Part shown: positions 1-6,410 of the stretch, one piece after another
Layout: every line of letters starts with the position of its first letter
Position numbering within the stretch: the first letter of the stretch is position 1
NCBI GenBank assembly: GCA_020199975.1
Contig: JAIVJP010000022.1
Span: forward strand, 1-8,420
From: Acidobacteriota bacterium
GTDB lineage: Bacteria; Acidobacteriota; Blastocatellia; Pyrinomonadales; Pyrinomonadaceae
DNA: 8,420 nucleotides
Reading direction: 5' to 3'
Program-made: the position numbers and the translations under genes
The notes under the pieces: generated by a model
Database searches by the model: none
Told to the model about the DNA's origin: nothing
Seen by the model: the letters and a program-made list of their open reading frames with translations, nothing else

Positions 1-608
1 ACGCTTATATTCGTATTAAGGGTGCTGACGATCCAACGTCGCGATATGTCGGCCGCGGCGGCCTGAAACTGGAATCAGCCTTAAAGGAATTCGAAGTTGA
101 AGTTGCGGACCTGACGTGTCTTGACGTGGGCGCTTCAACCGGTGGTTTCACAGACTGTTTGATACAACGGGGCGCTTTGCGTGTAGTGACCGTTGACGTG
201 GGTCACAACCAACTGGACTGGCGACTGCGAAACCATCCTCGCGTCGAGGTCAGAGAAGGTATAAACGCGCGCTACCTCAAGACGGATGATTTCGACGACC
301 GATTCGACCTGGCCGTAATGGATGTTTCCTTTATTTCAGCGACCAAGGTAATGCCCGCGATTGTGAACCTGTTATCTGAGACGGGTCGCTTGATTACGCT
401 CATCAAGCCGCAATTCGAGGTGGGGCGCGGCGAAGTAGGGAGCGGAGGCGTCGTTCGGGATCCGGAGAAACACATTCGTGTAGTTGAGGAGGTCAACAGT
501 GCCGCCACAAGACTTGGACTTCTAATTTGTGGCGTGATTGAGTCTCCGATTCACGGCGCTGATGGCAATGTTGAGTTTCTGGCGTTATACCTGAAAGAGA
601 AACGTTAA
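1..608 (+). CDS. tlyA: TlyA-family rRNA (cytidine-2'-O)-methyltransferase, 5'-truncated by the window edge
   Basis: TlyA/FtsJ-fold enzymes use S-adenosylmethionine to methylate ribose 2'-OH groups on rRNA, in the cytoplasm. The frame is open from base 3 and gives 201 visible residues. The full family length is about 240-270, so the N-terminal S4 RNA-binding domain is off the left edge. The SAM-binding loop DVGASTGGFTD is at visible residues 41-51. The K-D-K-E tetrad of 2'-O-methyltransferases is complete: K22 in the GRGGLKL motif, D107 in MDVSFIS, K135 in LIKPQFE and E191 in NVEFL. The GTG at 126 is an internal Val codon, not the start, because conserved TlyA sequence (YVGRGGLKLE) lies in frame upstream of it. 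Older annotations call such proteins 'hemolysin A', but the motifs point to an rRNA methylase. A nadK gene follows, a neighbourhood seen in many bacteria. Family assignment is secure; the exact methylated nucleotide cannot be told. Confidence 0.95.
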   Translation, partial: AYIRIKGADDPTSRYVGRGGLKLESALKEFEVEVADLTCLDVGASTGGFTDCLIQRGALRVVTVDVGHNQLDWRLRNHPRVEVREGINARYLKTDDFDDRFDLAVMDVSFISATKVMPAIVNLLSETGRLITLIKPQFEVGRGEVGSGGVVRDPEKHIRVVEEVNSAATRLGLLICGVIESPIHGADGNVEFLALYLKEKR

Positions 609-639
609 CCACGAAGACAAGAAGCTTTAAGCCACTAAG
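609..639. repeat. Degenerate short tandem repeat after tlyA
   Basis: Immediately after the tlyA stop the DNA can be cut into four units ending in AAG: CCACGAAG, ACAAGAAG, CTTTAAG, CCACTAAG. The first and last match at 7 of 8 positions. It resembles the short CCACGAAGACA-like tandem repeats I recall from intergenic DNA of environmental bacteria. The copies are poor, so it may be chance. Confidence 0.25.
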
Positions 640-671
640 CAATGGTTGGCGGGACCAAACACAGACTCTGT

Positions 672-715
672 AAGGTTGGACCTTCGCCTATGGTCTCGTA
701 ATCAAGGCGAGACCA
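672..715. other. Two adjacent hairpins in the tlyA-nadK spacer
   Basis: There are two inverted repeats in a row. AAGGT(672-676)/ACCTT(680-684) is a 5-bp stem with a 3-base loop. TGGTCTCG(691-698)/CGAGACCA(708-715) is a perfect 8-bp stem with a 9-base loop. Neither is followed by a T-run, so neither is a classical intrinsic terminator. They could still end or attenuate tlyA transcription. The 8-bp arm pair lies 20 bases upstream of the -35 box of the nadK promoter, where a regulator site could also sit. Pairing is seen directly; role is unknown. Confidence 0.45.
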
Positions 716-734
716 ATTCGTCATTTAACATTCG

Positions 735-764
735 TTGACACTCAAAAGCTCGCCCGCGTATCAT
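735..764 (+). promoter_or_regulatory. Sigma-70-type promoter for nadK
   Basis: A perfect -35 box TTGACA (735-740) is followed after 18 bases by TATCAT (759-764), five of six matches to the -10 consensus. Transcription would begin near 771, leaving a leader of about 60 bases before the nadK start. It is the best promoter match I see in the window and lies in non-coding DNA directly ahead of a gene, so nadK probably has its own promoter rather than relying on read-through from tlyA. Confidence 0.7.
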
Positions 765-829
765 CCCGTCGGTTCAAATAGCTTTTTCAAGATCTTCAAG
801 TATCCCTCCGAAAAGAGTCGGAAGCGCTC

Positions 830-1756
830 GTGCTCCGCAAAATGCAAAAGTTCTCCTTGCCGGCAAGACTGATGACCAAGTCTTCAATAAAGCGGGTGGG
901 TATTGTCGTCAAGCCGCATCAGCCTGAGGCATTAAAGACCATTTGTGCCGTTGTCCAGTGGTTAAGCGAACGCGGCATCGCCCTGCTCGGCGGTCCTGAG
1001 ATTGAACGCGAACGCATCGAGCACGAAACAGGCTGCGCTGTGGAAGCACTGGATCCTGAGAAACTCGTTGCAAGGGTGGACCTGATGCTCGTGCTCGGCG
1101 GCGACGGTACCATGATCGCAACCGCGCGCATGCTTGGCGATTCGGAAGTGCCCGTGCTCGGTGTCAATTACGGTGGCCTCGGATACCTGGCTGAGTTTCG
1201 CGTCGAGGAACTGTACACGGCACTGGAATCCATTCTCGAGGGAAACTACCGGCTCGACACGCGCGTGATGCTCGCGGTTCAACTTATTCGGGGCGACGAG
1301 GAAGTGACGCGCACGCGCGTCCTCAACGATGCTGTCATTAACAAATCGGCGCTGGCCCGAATCATTGAGATCGAAGCTTATCTCAACCAACAGTTTGTGA
1401 ATTCATTCCGTGCTGACGGGTTGATCGTTTCCACGCCGACGGGTTCAACTGCTTATAACCTATCAGCAGGCGGCCCCGTGATCTACCCTTCGATGAACGC
1501 AGTTGTGATCACGCCAATCTGCCCGTTTACCCTTTCGAACCGTCCTATTGTCGTTCCGGATGACGCGGTCATTGAGTTGTGCCTGAAGACTCGTCAGGAG
1601 GATGTAGCGCTGACGCTCGATGGTCAGGTGGGATTCCCTTTGCAGGTTGAGGATCGCGTAGTCATTCGCAAAAGTCGAACGACTTTCAATCTTGTTCAGC
1701 CGATGAACAGAAATTACTTTGAGGTCTTGCGGGATAAGCTGCGCTGGGGACGATAG
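830..1756 (+). CDS. nadK: NAD kinase (ATP/polyphosphate-dependent)
   Basis: NAD kinase phosphorylates NAD+ to NADP+ in the cytoplasm and is the source of NADP(H). The 308-residue protein has the whole family signature: GGDGT at 90-94 (phosphate-donor loop with the catalytic Asp), NYGGLGYL at 113-120, LND at 165-167 (position of the NE/ND NAD-binding motif), DGLIVSTPTGSTAYNLSAGG at 196-214, the ITPICPFTLSNRPIV stretch from 228, and LDGQ at 263-266. The GTG at 830 has GGAAG (820-824) five bases upstream. ATG codons at 842 and 872 are in frame, and the conserved domain only begins at KRVGIVVKP (residue 21), so a start at 872 is also possible. A strong promoter sits at 735-764. QueF downstream needs NADPH, but that is a general dependency and not evidence of linkage. 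Confidence 0.96.
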   Translation: MLRKMQKFSLPARLMTKSSIKRVGIVVKPHQPEALKTICAVVQWLSERGIALLGGPEIERERIEHETGCAVEALDPEKLVARVDLMLVLGGDGTMIATARMLGDSEVPVLGVNYGGLGYLAEFRVEELYTALESILEGNYRLDTRVMLAVQLIRGDEEVTRTRVLNDAVINKSALARIIEIEAYLNQQFVNSFRADGLIVSTPTGSTAYNLSAGGPVIYPSMNAVVITPICPFTLSNRPIVVPDDAVIELCLKTRQEDVALTLDGQVGFPLQVEDRVVIRKSRTTFNLVQPMNRNYFEVLRDKLRWGR

Positions 1757-1894
1757 AAGCAGTTTCGAGCCCAGGGTTTACTGCGATGGCTCAGAAAGAG
1801 GATTATCGTCGCCCCTGAGACAGACTGACCAGGTTCGCGCCCACCGTTAAATCCAGGGGCGCCTCCGAACCTCCGTACCAGCAGTCGTAACCTG

Positions 1895-1915
1895 GAAACT
1901 CGAAGCTCGAAACTG
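1895..1915. repeat. Three copies of a 7-bp tandem repeat beside a start codon
   Basis: Three directly abutting 7-mers, GAAACTC, GAAGCTC and GAAACTG (consensus GAARCTS), end nine bases before the ATG at 1925. A weaker fourth unit, AGAAACC, fills 1916-1922. The array lies where a ribosome-binding site would be expected, and no good Shine-Dalgarno is visible there. Repeat structure is seen directly; an effect on expression is conjecture. Confidence 0.55.
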
Positions 1916-1924
1916 AGAAACCCT

Positions 1925-3388
1925 ATGCCTGAAGATAAGAAGAAACAGCAGGCCCGCCCCGAGATCGACGCCGACGCTTTCGAGCGCGAAGTCACGACCG
2001 ATCTCGATGAAGAAACACCGGACAAACCGAAGGGCCTTGCGCTCCATACTCGCATTTTGATTGGCCTGGCGGTGGGCGTGATCGCGGGTGTTACGGTCAA
2101 CTACACTTTTGGTGGCGACCATCCGCGTGTTGCATGGGTCGTTGACAATATCACCGCACCAATCGGGCAGCTCTTCCTGCGCCTGTTGCTAATGATTGTC
2201 GTGCCTTTGGTCTTTTCTTCGTTAGTAGTTGGCGTTGCGGGAATAGGTGACATTCGCAAACTGGGACGCGTAGGTCTGAAGTCGTTTGTCTATTGTTTCG
2301 TTCTGTCGGCGATTTCTGTGCTTATCGGTTTGACTCTTGCCAACACGATAAGACCGGGCGAGCGCATTGACCCAACGACGAAGGTGGCCCTCGAACAACG
2401 TTACGGCTCGGATGCTACTAAGCAGGTAGAGGCGGTTACGAAGGCGGGCGCAGCCCAGTCGCCGCTCATGCAGGTGGTCGAGACGATCGTGCCGTCAAAT
2501 CCGTTTGCAGCGGTCGCCGGTGTACCCTCAAACCCCAGCACCGCAACTTCCGCGGGGACGCCGAACATGCTTCAGCTCATGTTCTTCGCTCTGGTAGTTG
2601 GGATTGCCATAACTCTTATTCCAGTCAGGGTCACAGCCCCGCTGCTAAGCGGGTTACAGGCTCTTTATGAGGTCACTGCAAAGCTCATCGAGATGACTAT
2701 GAAGTTTGCGCCCTATGCGGTGGCCTGCTTGCTCTTCAATAATACGGCCCGCTTCGGACTCGATCTTTTGCAGGCTTTGGCGTGGTTTGTGGTCACCGTT
2801 CTGCTGGGTCTATCGCTGCACATGTTCGGCGTCTATTCGCTTTCCATCTATTTCCTCTCGCGAATATCCCCGCTGGAGTTTTTCAGACGCATTAAGACCG
2901 TAATCCTAACCGCGTTTTCAACATCGTCATCAAATGCGACTCTCCCGACCGCCTTGCGCGTGTCCGAAGAGAACCTGGGTGTGCCGCAGGAGATAAATAG
3001 TTTTGTGCTGACCGTTGGCGCAACGGCCAATCAGAACGGAACCGCCTTGTACGAAGGTGTCACAGTGCTCTTCCTGGCACAGCTCGCAGGTATTGACCTT
3101 ACGATTGGCCAGCAGTTGATGGTTGTTTACCTGGCGATACTGGGTGGTATCGGCACCGCCGGCGTGCCGTCGGGCTCCATACCATTCATTATTGGAGTGC
3201 TTGTGACCATCGGGGTGAACCCGGCCCTGATTGCGATCATTCTGGGAGTCGATCGCATCCTCGATATGTGCCGCACGACTCTCAACGTAACGGGCGATCT
3301 CACCGCCGCAACTTACGTTGCGCGTTCCGAAGGGTATGAACTATTGAAGCCGCACAGGCCGGCGATCGTCCAGGCGGGTGTTGGCTAG
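1925..3388 (+). CDS. DAACS/SLC1-family dicarboxylate or amino acid:cation symporter
   Basis: This inner-membrane secondary transporter couples uptake of glutamate, aspartate or C4-dicarboxylates to Na+ or H+. It has 487 residues, against about 420-450 in typical bacterial members. The excess is a charged N-terminal extension (1-38) and a long loop at about 145-215. SLC1 hallmarks are in order: the serine-rich HP1 tip FSTSSSNATLPT (331-342), the TM7 motif NQNGT (369-373), the HP2 region GIGTAGVPSGSIP (408-420), and TM8 GVDRILDMCRTTLNVTGD (441-458). Using the GltPh alignment from memory, D447, R450, T451 and N454 match its substrate-binding D394, R397, T398 and N401, and D458 matches the Na+ ligand D405. 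The usual NMDGT of TM7 reads NQNGT, so the cation-site Asp is Asn. The substrate cannot be fixed from sequence. The start has no clear Shine-Dalgarno and abuts a 7-bp repeat array. Confidence 0.9.
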   Translation: MPEDKKKQQARPEIDADAFEREVTTDLDEETPDKPKGLALHTRILIGLAVGVIAGVTVNYTFGGDHPRVAWVVDNITAPIGQLFLRLLLMIVVPLVFSSLVVGVAGIGDIRKLGRVGLKSFVYCFVLSAISVLIGLTLANTIRPGERIDPTTKVALEQRYGSDATKQVEAVTKAGAAQSPLMQVVETIVPSNPFAAVAGVPSNPSTATSAGTPNMLQLMFFALVVGIAITLIPVRVTAPLLSGLQALYEVTAKLIEMTMKFAPYAVACLLFNNTARFGLDLLQALAWFVVTVLLGLSLHMFGVYSLSIYFLSRISPLEFFRRIKTVILTAFSTSSSNATLPTALRVSEENLGVPQEINSFVLTVGATANQNGTALYEGVTVLFLAQLAGIDLTIGQQLMVVYLAILGGIGTAGVPSGSIPFIIGVLVTIGVNPALIAIILGVDRILDMCRTTLNVTGDLTAATYVARSEGYELLKPHRPAIVQAGVG

Positions 3389-3407
3389 TTAGCAACTGAG
3401 CTGAACG

Positions 3408-3422
3408 AAGTGTGCCGCACTT
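3408..3422. terminator. Weak hairpin after the symporter gene
   Basis: AAGTGT(3408-3413) and GCACTT(3417-3422) pair with one G-T wobble across a 3-base loop. It lies 20 bases past the symporter stop. No T-run follows, so it is at best a weak or factor-assisted terminator. Confidence 0.25.
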
Positions 3423-3498
3423 AAAGATACGACACGAGAGATTTTCGACATAGTTTTCTGTTTTGATTTGGCTCCAGTCTGTCCGTAGAGGTGACTAA

Positions 3499-4242
3499 AT
3501 GATTTTCCCTATCGGCGACGATAATAGCGACCGGACCACAGTTCCCGTCGTCAACTACATACTCATTGCCATCAATGTCTTGGTCTTCGTTTTTCTGCAA
3601 AGCCTGGGAACAAACGACCAGTTCACCTATGCGTTTTCCACTGTGCCAGAAGAAATCAGGACCGGTCAGGACATAGCGCGGCCAATCACAATTGAGGTGG
3701 GAGATCAGCGGGCAGAGATTGGCCTTCAGCCTACACCCATTTCGGTTTACCTTACCCTGCTGACTTCCATGTTCATGCACGGCAGCATCATGCATCTATT
3801 TGGCAACATGCTGTTCCTTTGGATCTTTGGCGATAATCTCGAACACGCTCTGGGTCGTGCGAGGTATATCAGCTTCTATCTTTTAACCGGGCTCATTGCC
3901 TCGCTCGCGCACGTTATTTCGACTTTTGTGATTGGCGATAACCCATTCATTCCCAGCCTCGGTGCTTCAGGAGCCATCTCGGGCGTGCTTGGTGGTTATT
4001 TAGTGCTCTATCCTAAAAGAAGTGTTCGCGTGATTATGCTGCGAATGCTAACCACGGTGCCTGCTGTTGTTGCGATTGGGCTTTGGTTTGTATTCCAGTT
4101 AATTAGCGCGTTCGGCGTCATCGGGGCTGGTCCTCAGTCGGGCGGAGGCGTGGCGTTCATGGCCCATATTGGCGGCTTTGTTGCCGGCCTTGCTTTGGTG
4201 AAGGTCTTCAGCATCGGACGCGGCCCGAGTCCCGTCACCTAG
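3499..4242 (+). CDS. Rhomboid-family intramembrane serine protease
   Basis: Rhomboids cleave transmembrane proteins within the membrane with a Ser-His dyad. In this 247-residue protein the first helix is at about 18-36, followed by an extramembrane linker (about 38-80). The conserved HGSIMHLFGNM motif (94-104) carries N103, the usual oxyanion-hole Asn. The nucleophile S157 sits in GASGAISG (155-162), and the general base H223 in MAHIGGFVAG (221-230). About six or seven membrane segments fit the short bacterial class. All active-site residues are present, so it should be proteolytically active. GAGGTGA (3488-3494) lies four bases before the ATG, a strong ribosome-binding site that fixes the start. 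The substrate is unknown and the neighbours give no clue. Confidence 0.93.
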   Translation: MIFPIGDDNSDRTTVPVVNYILIAINVLVFVFLQSLGTNDQFTYAFSTVPEEIRTGQDIARPITIEVGDQRAEIGLQPTPISVYLTLLTSMFMHGSIMHLFGNMLFLWIFGDNLEHALGRARYISFYLLTGLIASLAHVISTFVIGDNPFIPSLGASGAISGVLGGYLVLYPKRSVRVIMLRMLTTVPAVVAIGLWFVFQLISAFGVIGAGPQSGGGVAFMAHIGGFVAGLALVKVFSIGRGPSPVT

Positions 4243-4267
4243 TCGGCCTCCGACAATCCTCAATGAA

Positions 4268-4306
4268 CGGCCTGATAGGCCGCGCAATCCTTCGTCCCAC
4301 GGGGAC
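4268..4306. terminator. Tandem hairpins after the rhomboid gene
   Basis: CGGCCT(4268-4273)/AGGCCG(4277-4282) is a perfect 6-bp GC-rich stem with a 3-base loop, 26 bases past the rhomboid stop. It is followed by GTCCC(4294-4298)/GGGAC(4302-4306), a 5-bp stem with a 3-base loop. Both are compact, but neither has a following U-run. The position suits transcription termination or 3'-end protection of the rhomboid mRNA; mechanism uncertain. Confidence 0.4.
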
Positions 4307-4351
4307 AACGACCACCTGGTCTTGGTAGTTCATCGCTTATTGGTGGTTACT

Positions 4352-4369
4352 CCAAACTTGTTAGTTTGG
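4352..4369. other. Hairpin in the queF upstream region
   Basis: CCAAAC(4352-4357) and GTTTGG(4364-4369) form a perfect 6-bp stem with a 6-base loop, ending 48 bases before the queF ATG. It could be part of a structured leader or an operator-like dyad. I could not fit the preQ1 riboswitch consensus to this region. Confidence 0.35.
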
Positions 4370-4407
4370 CGTCTTCGGCAAGCCTCGGTTAAGATCATTG
4401 GTAATTC

Positions 4408-4412
4408 GAGGA
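4408..4412 (+). promoter_or_regulatory. Ribosome-binding site that decides the queF start
   Basis: GAGGA at 4408-4412 lies five bases upstream of the ATG at 4418. It supports that ATG over the in-frame TTG at 4322, whose extra 32 residues look nothing like QueF and would cover the hairpin spacer. Confidence 0.65.
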
Positions 4413-4417
4413 CAATC

Positions 4418-4834
4418 ATGCCGCCAAGTGAACCGACTATTGCAAACCAGCAATGCCTTGATATCCGCTCCACTCCGCGCGAGGAGATGCAGCTCTATCC
4501 GCTCGATACTTTCCCCTACGAATTTCCCGGACGCGAGATAAAGATCAGCTTCGAAATTCCGGAGTTCACTGCCATCTGTCCGTTCTCTGACTTCCCGGAT
4601 TTCGCCACTATACGACTCGAGTACATTCCCCACGAGCTCTGCGTTGAGCTCAAGAGTTTGAAACTCTATATCAACTCATTTAGGAACGTTAAAATTTTCC
4701 ACGAACACGTGATCAACGTAATTATCGAGGACTTTGTGCGAGCGTGCGATCCACTGAGTGTGGAGATCGAAGGCGACTTTCACATACGAGGAAATATCAA
4801 AACCGTCGTGAAGGCAAGTTATAGAAAATCGTAA
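4418..4834 (+). CDS. queF: NADPH-dependent 7-cyano-7-deazaguanine reductase (preQ1 synthase)
   Basis: QueF reduces the nitrile of preQ0 to the amine preQ1 with two NADPH, a step of queuosine tRNA-modification synthesis in the cytoplasm. The 138-residue protein is the short, unimodular (YkvM-like) type. EFTAICPFSDFPDFATI (49-65) contains the catalytic Cys54, which forms the thioimide with preQ0, and Asp61, the proton donor. The QueF motif ELKSLKLY (77-84) is associated with NADPH binding. SFRNVKIFHE (87-96) ends in the His-Glu pair that holds the substrate. The whole active site is present. The start is chosen from the GAGGA site five bases upstream. No other queuosine genes (queC, queD, queE, tgt) are adjacent, so the pathway must be completed elsewhere or by salvage. 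Confidence 0.96.
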   Translation: MPPSEPTIANQQCLDIRSTPREEMQLYPLDTFPYEFPGREIKISFEIPEFTAICPFSDFPDFATIRLEYIPHELCVELKSLKLYINSFRNVKIFHEHVINVIIEDFVRACDPLSVEIEGDFHIRGNIKTVVKASYRKS

Positions 4835-4886
4835 GCAATGTTAGCATCGCAAGGGAGGGACCAAAAGACGCCTGGGCTAATCACGG

Positions 4887-5127
4887 GTGGCTGACAAACT
4901 TCAGACTGAACAAATTCTCAAGGATGCGTTGGCCCTACCGCCTCAAGAGCGGGCCGCACTATTGGAAAGACTGTTGATCAGGTTTTCAATCGGCCCCAGA
5001 CCCGAATATCGATGAGCTTTGGACACGCGAGGCCGCCGAACGCCTCGACGCTTACGATCGGGGCGAACTTAAGGCAGTTCCGGTGGAGGAGGTATTTGAG
5101 CGAATCAAACAACGGCGTGCGAAATGA
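4887..5127 (+). pseudogene. Addiction-module antitoxin, broken by a +1 frameshift
   Basis: Reading from the GTG at 4887 gives a typical start of the 'putative addiction module component' antitoxins (Unstab_antitox-like): ADKLQTEQILKDALALPPQE, then RAALLERLL. The frame hits TGA at 5013-5015. Dropping one C from the CCCC run at 4994-4997 joins it to the next frame. The product then continues GPDPNIDELWTREAAERLDA, followed by YDRGELKAVPVEEVFERIKQ, and ends at 5127. The repaired protein would be 79 residues, right for the family, and includes the conserved AYDxGExKAxPxEEVF motif. Its stop overlaps the toxin ATG as ATGA, the usual translational coupling for such pairs. The GTG start is inferred: a TAA lies in frame at 4878, and no close Shine-Dalgarno is seen. 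A sequencing error in the C-run is the main alternative. Confidence 0.8.
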
Positions 5128-5418
5128 AGATTAGCTTTCTGCTCCCCGCCCAAACTGAATTTGAAGAGGCCATGGAATACTATGATGAACAACGCACGGG
5201 ATTGGGTATTGAATTTTCGGGGGAAGTTGGACAAGCGTTGGATCGCATCAGTCACTATCCTGAAGCCTGGTCGCACCTATCGTCGCGGATACGCCGTTGT
5301 CTGGTCAATCGATTTCCTTACAGCGTGATATACGAAGTTCGAAGCGAACTCTTGATCATAATTTGCGATTCAACATCATCATCGAAAGCCGGAAAGCTGG
5401 CGAGCCAGAGTTAAGTAG
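5124..5418 (+). pseudogene. RelE/ParE-family toxin with a frameshifted C-terminus
   Basis: Partner of the preceding antitoxin; such toxins are mRNA interferases or gyrase poisons neutralised by their antitoxin. The uninterrupted reading (5124-5414, 96 residues) starts as a normal RelE/ParE toxin: KISFLLPAQTEFEEAMEYYD near the N-terminus and RRCLVNRFPYSVIYEV at 57-72. After residue 80 the family sequence is lost and a Ser-rich tail appears. Omitting one T from TTT at 5362-5364 restores the classic ending IIAIQHHHRKPESWRARVK with a TAG at 5416-5418, giving 97 residues. The lost segment contains the conserved H-x-x-RKP-x-x-W motif, so the protein as written probably lacks activity. The ATG overlaps the antitoxin stop. 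RelE and ParE subfamilies cannot be told apart here. Confidence 0.82.
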
Positions 5419-5439
5419 TCCTATGCGAACACCTGTACT

Positions 5440-5667
5440 ATGGATTTCACGACCATCTTAATAATCTGGGGCGTCGTTCTGTTGGCAGTTATAGTTCTGG
5501 TGGTTCGCCTTGCGGTTCGTTGGATCGTTCGGATGACGATCGTCGGGATCATTCTGCTGGCACTGATCGGCGGCGGACTCTTTTGGTGGTGGACCAGTCG
5601 CCTTACCGCTAAGCCACAGCAAAACAGACAGCGGGCTCAGCCAACCCGGCGCGCATCTTCTTACTAA
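5440..5667 (+). CDS. Small two-helix membrane protein, function unknown
   Basis: The 75-residue product has two strongly hydrophobic helices, about residues 5-22 and 33-51, joined by a basic turn (RLAVRWIVR). The second helix ends in a glycine and tryptophan-rich stretch (GGGLFWWW). The C-terminal tail (52-75) is Arg, Gln and Pro-rich and probably lies in the cytoplasm by the positive-inside rule. I recognise no family. It ends 13 bases before the MFS gene start, so the two may be co-transcribed. No strong ribosome-binding site precedes the ATG. The coding call rests on the clean amphipathic layout and position; moderate confidence. Confidence 0.5.
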   Translation: MDFTTILIIWGVVLLAVIVLVVRLAVRWIVRMTIVGIILLALIGGGLFWWWTSRLTAKPQQNRQRAQPTRRASSY

Positions 5668-5866
5668 CGGCGGAGAATCAATGGGGGAAACCGATACCGA
5701 CGCCGCCGACCAATTTGACGCGCGCATAAGTCCCACAAGACTCGACGAAGGAACTCCAGGGCTTTGGCGGCGATATCGAAAGCTCCCGCGCAACGTCTTT
5801 GCAATTAGCTTAGTTAGCTTATTGAACGATACCTCAAGCGAAATAATCTATCCTCTCTTGCCGGCG

Positions 5867-6067
5867 TTTCTCTATCTGACTCTCGGTGCTTCTCCCGCAG
5901 TTGTGGGCCTGATCGAAGGGGCGGCAGAATCGGTCTCAAGTCTACTCAAGCTCTTTTCCGGATATTTTAGTGATCGCCGCGGCAGGCGGAAAGTATTCGT
6001 CGTATTTGGTTATTCGCTGGCTAACCTGGTTCGTCCTTTGCTGGCTTTCGCAACCAGTTGGTATCAG
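5867..6067 (+). repeat. Diverged duplicate, copy 1 (in frame, MFS TM2-TM4)
   Basis: This encodes residues 63-129 of the MFS protein, from FLYLTLGAS to TSWYQ. It aligns without gaps to 6411-6611 over 201 bases. My hand count gives 57 base differences (about 72% identity) and 11 amino-acid differences in 67 (about 84%). Confidence 0.9.
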
Positions 6068-6410
6068 GTGTTCGCCATACGGCTGACTGATCGTATCGGC
6101 AAAGGCATCCGCAGCGCGCCGCGCGATGCGCTGATCGCTGATACTGTCTCACCGGAGGAACGCGGACTCGCTTTTGGTTTCCATCGAGCAATGGATCACG
6201 CGGGCGCCGTCATAGGCCCACTCATTGGCTATCTGCTGCTGAGGCTTTTTGCTGCCGACCATAATTCTCCTGCGGCACATGATTACTCGAGGGTTTTTCT
6301 TATCGCTTCGATTCCGGCCCTCGCGGCTGTCATCGTTGCTGCATTTTTTGTCCGCGAGCCCAGAAAAAAAGTGCACGCTAATAGTGATCCCTTCTCGGCA
6401 CCCCCACGTC

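Noticed and set aside
962..1390. 142-residue minus-strand ORF opposite nadK
   Set aside because: It is a shadow of the conserved NAD kinase coding sequence, without family features.
1714..2122. Minus-strand ORFs across the nadK-symporter spacer
   Set aside because: They mirror the symporter N-terminus and spacer; composition is Ser/Arg-rich and typical of antisense readings.
4322..4417. TTG-initiated 32-residue N-terminal extension of QueF
   Set aside because: The extension has no QueF similarity and lies in hairpin-rich DNA. An ATG with a good GAGGA site is present at 4418.
4243..4417. preQ1 riboswitch upstream of queF
   Set aside because: I could not fit the class I loop and A-rich tail consensus to the sequence; the stems seen do not match it.
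4990..5015. Programmed frameshift in the antitoxin
   Set aside because: There is a CCC codon but no stimulatory element I can identify, and the neighbouring toxin is frameshifted too. Mutation or sequencing error is simpler.
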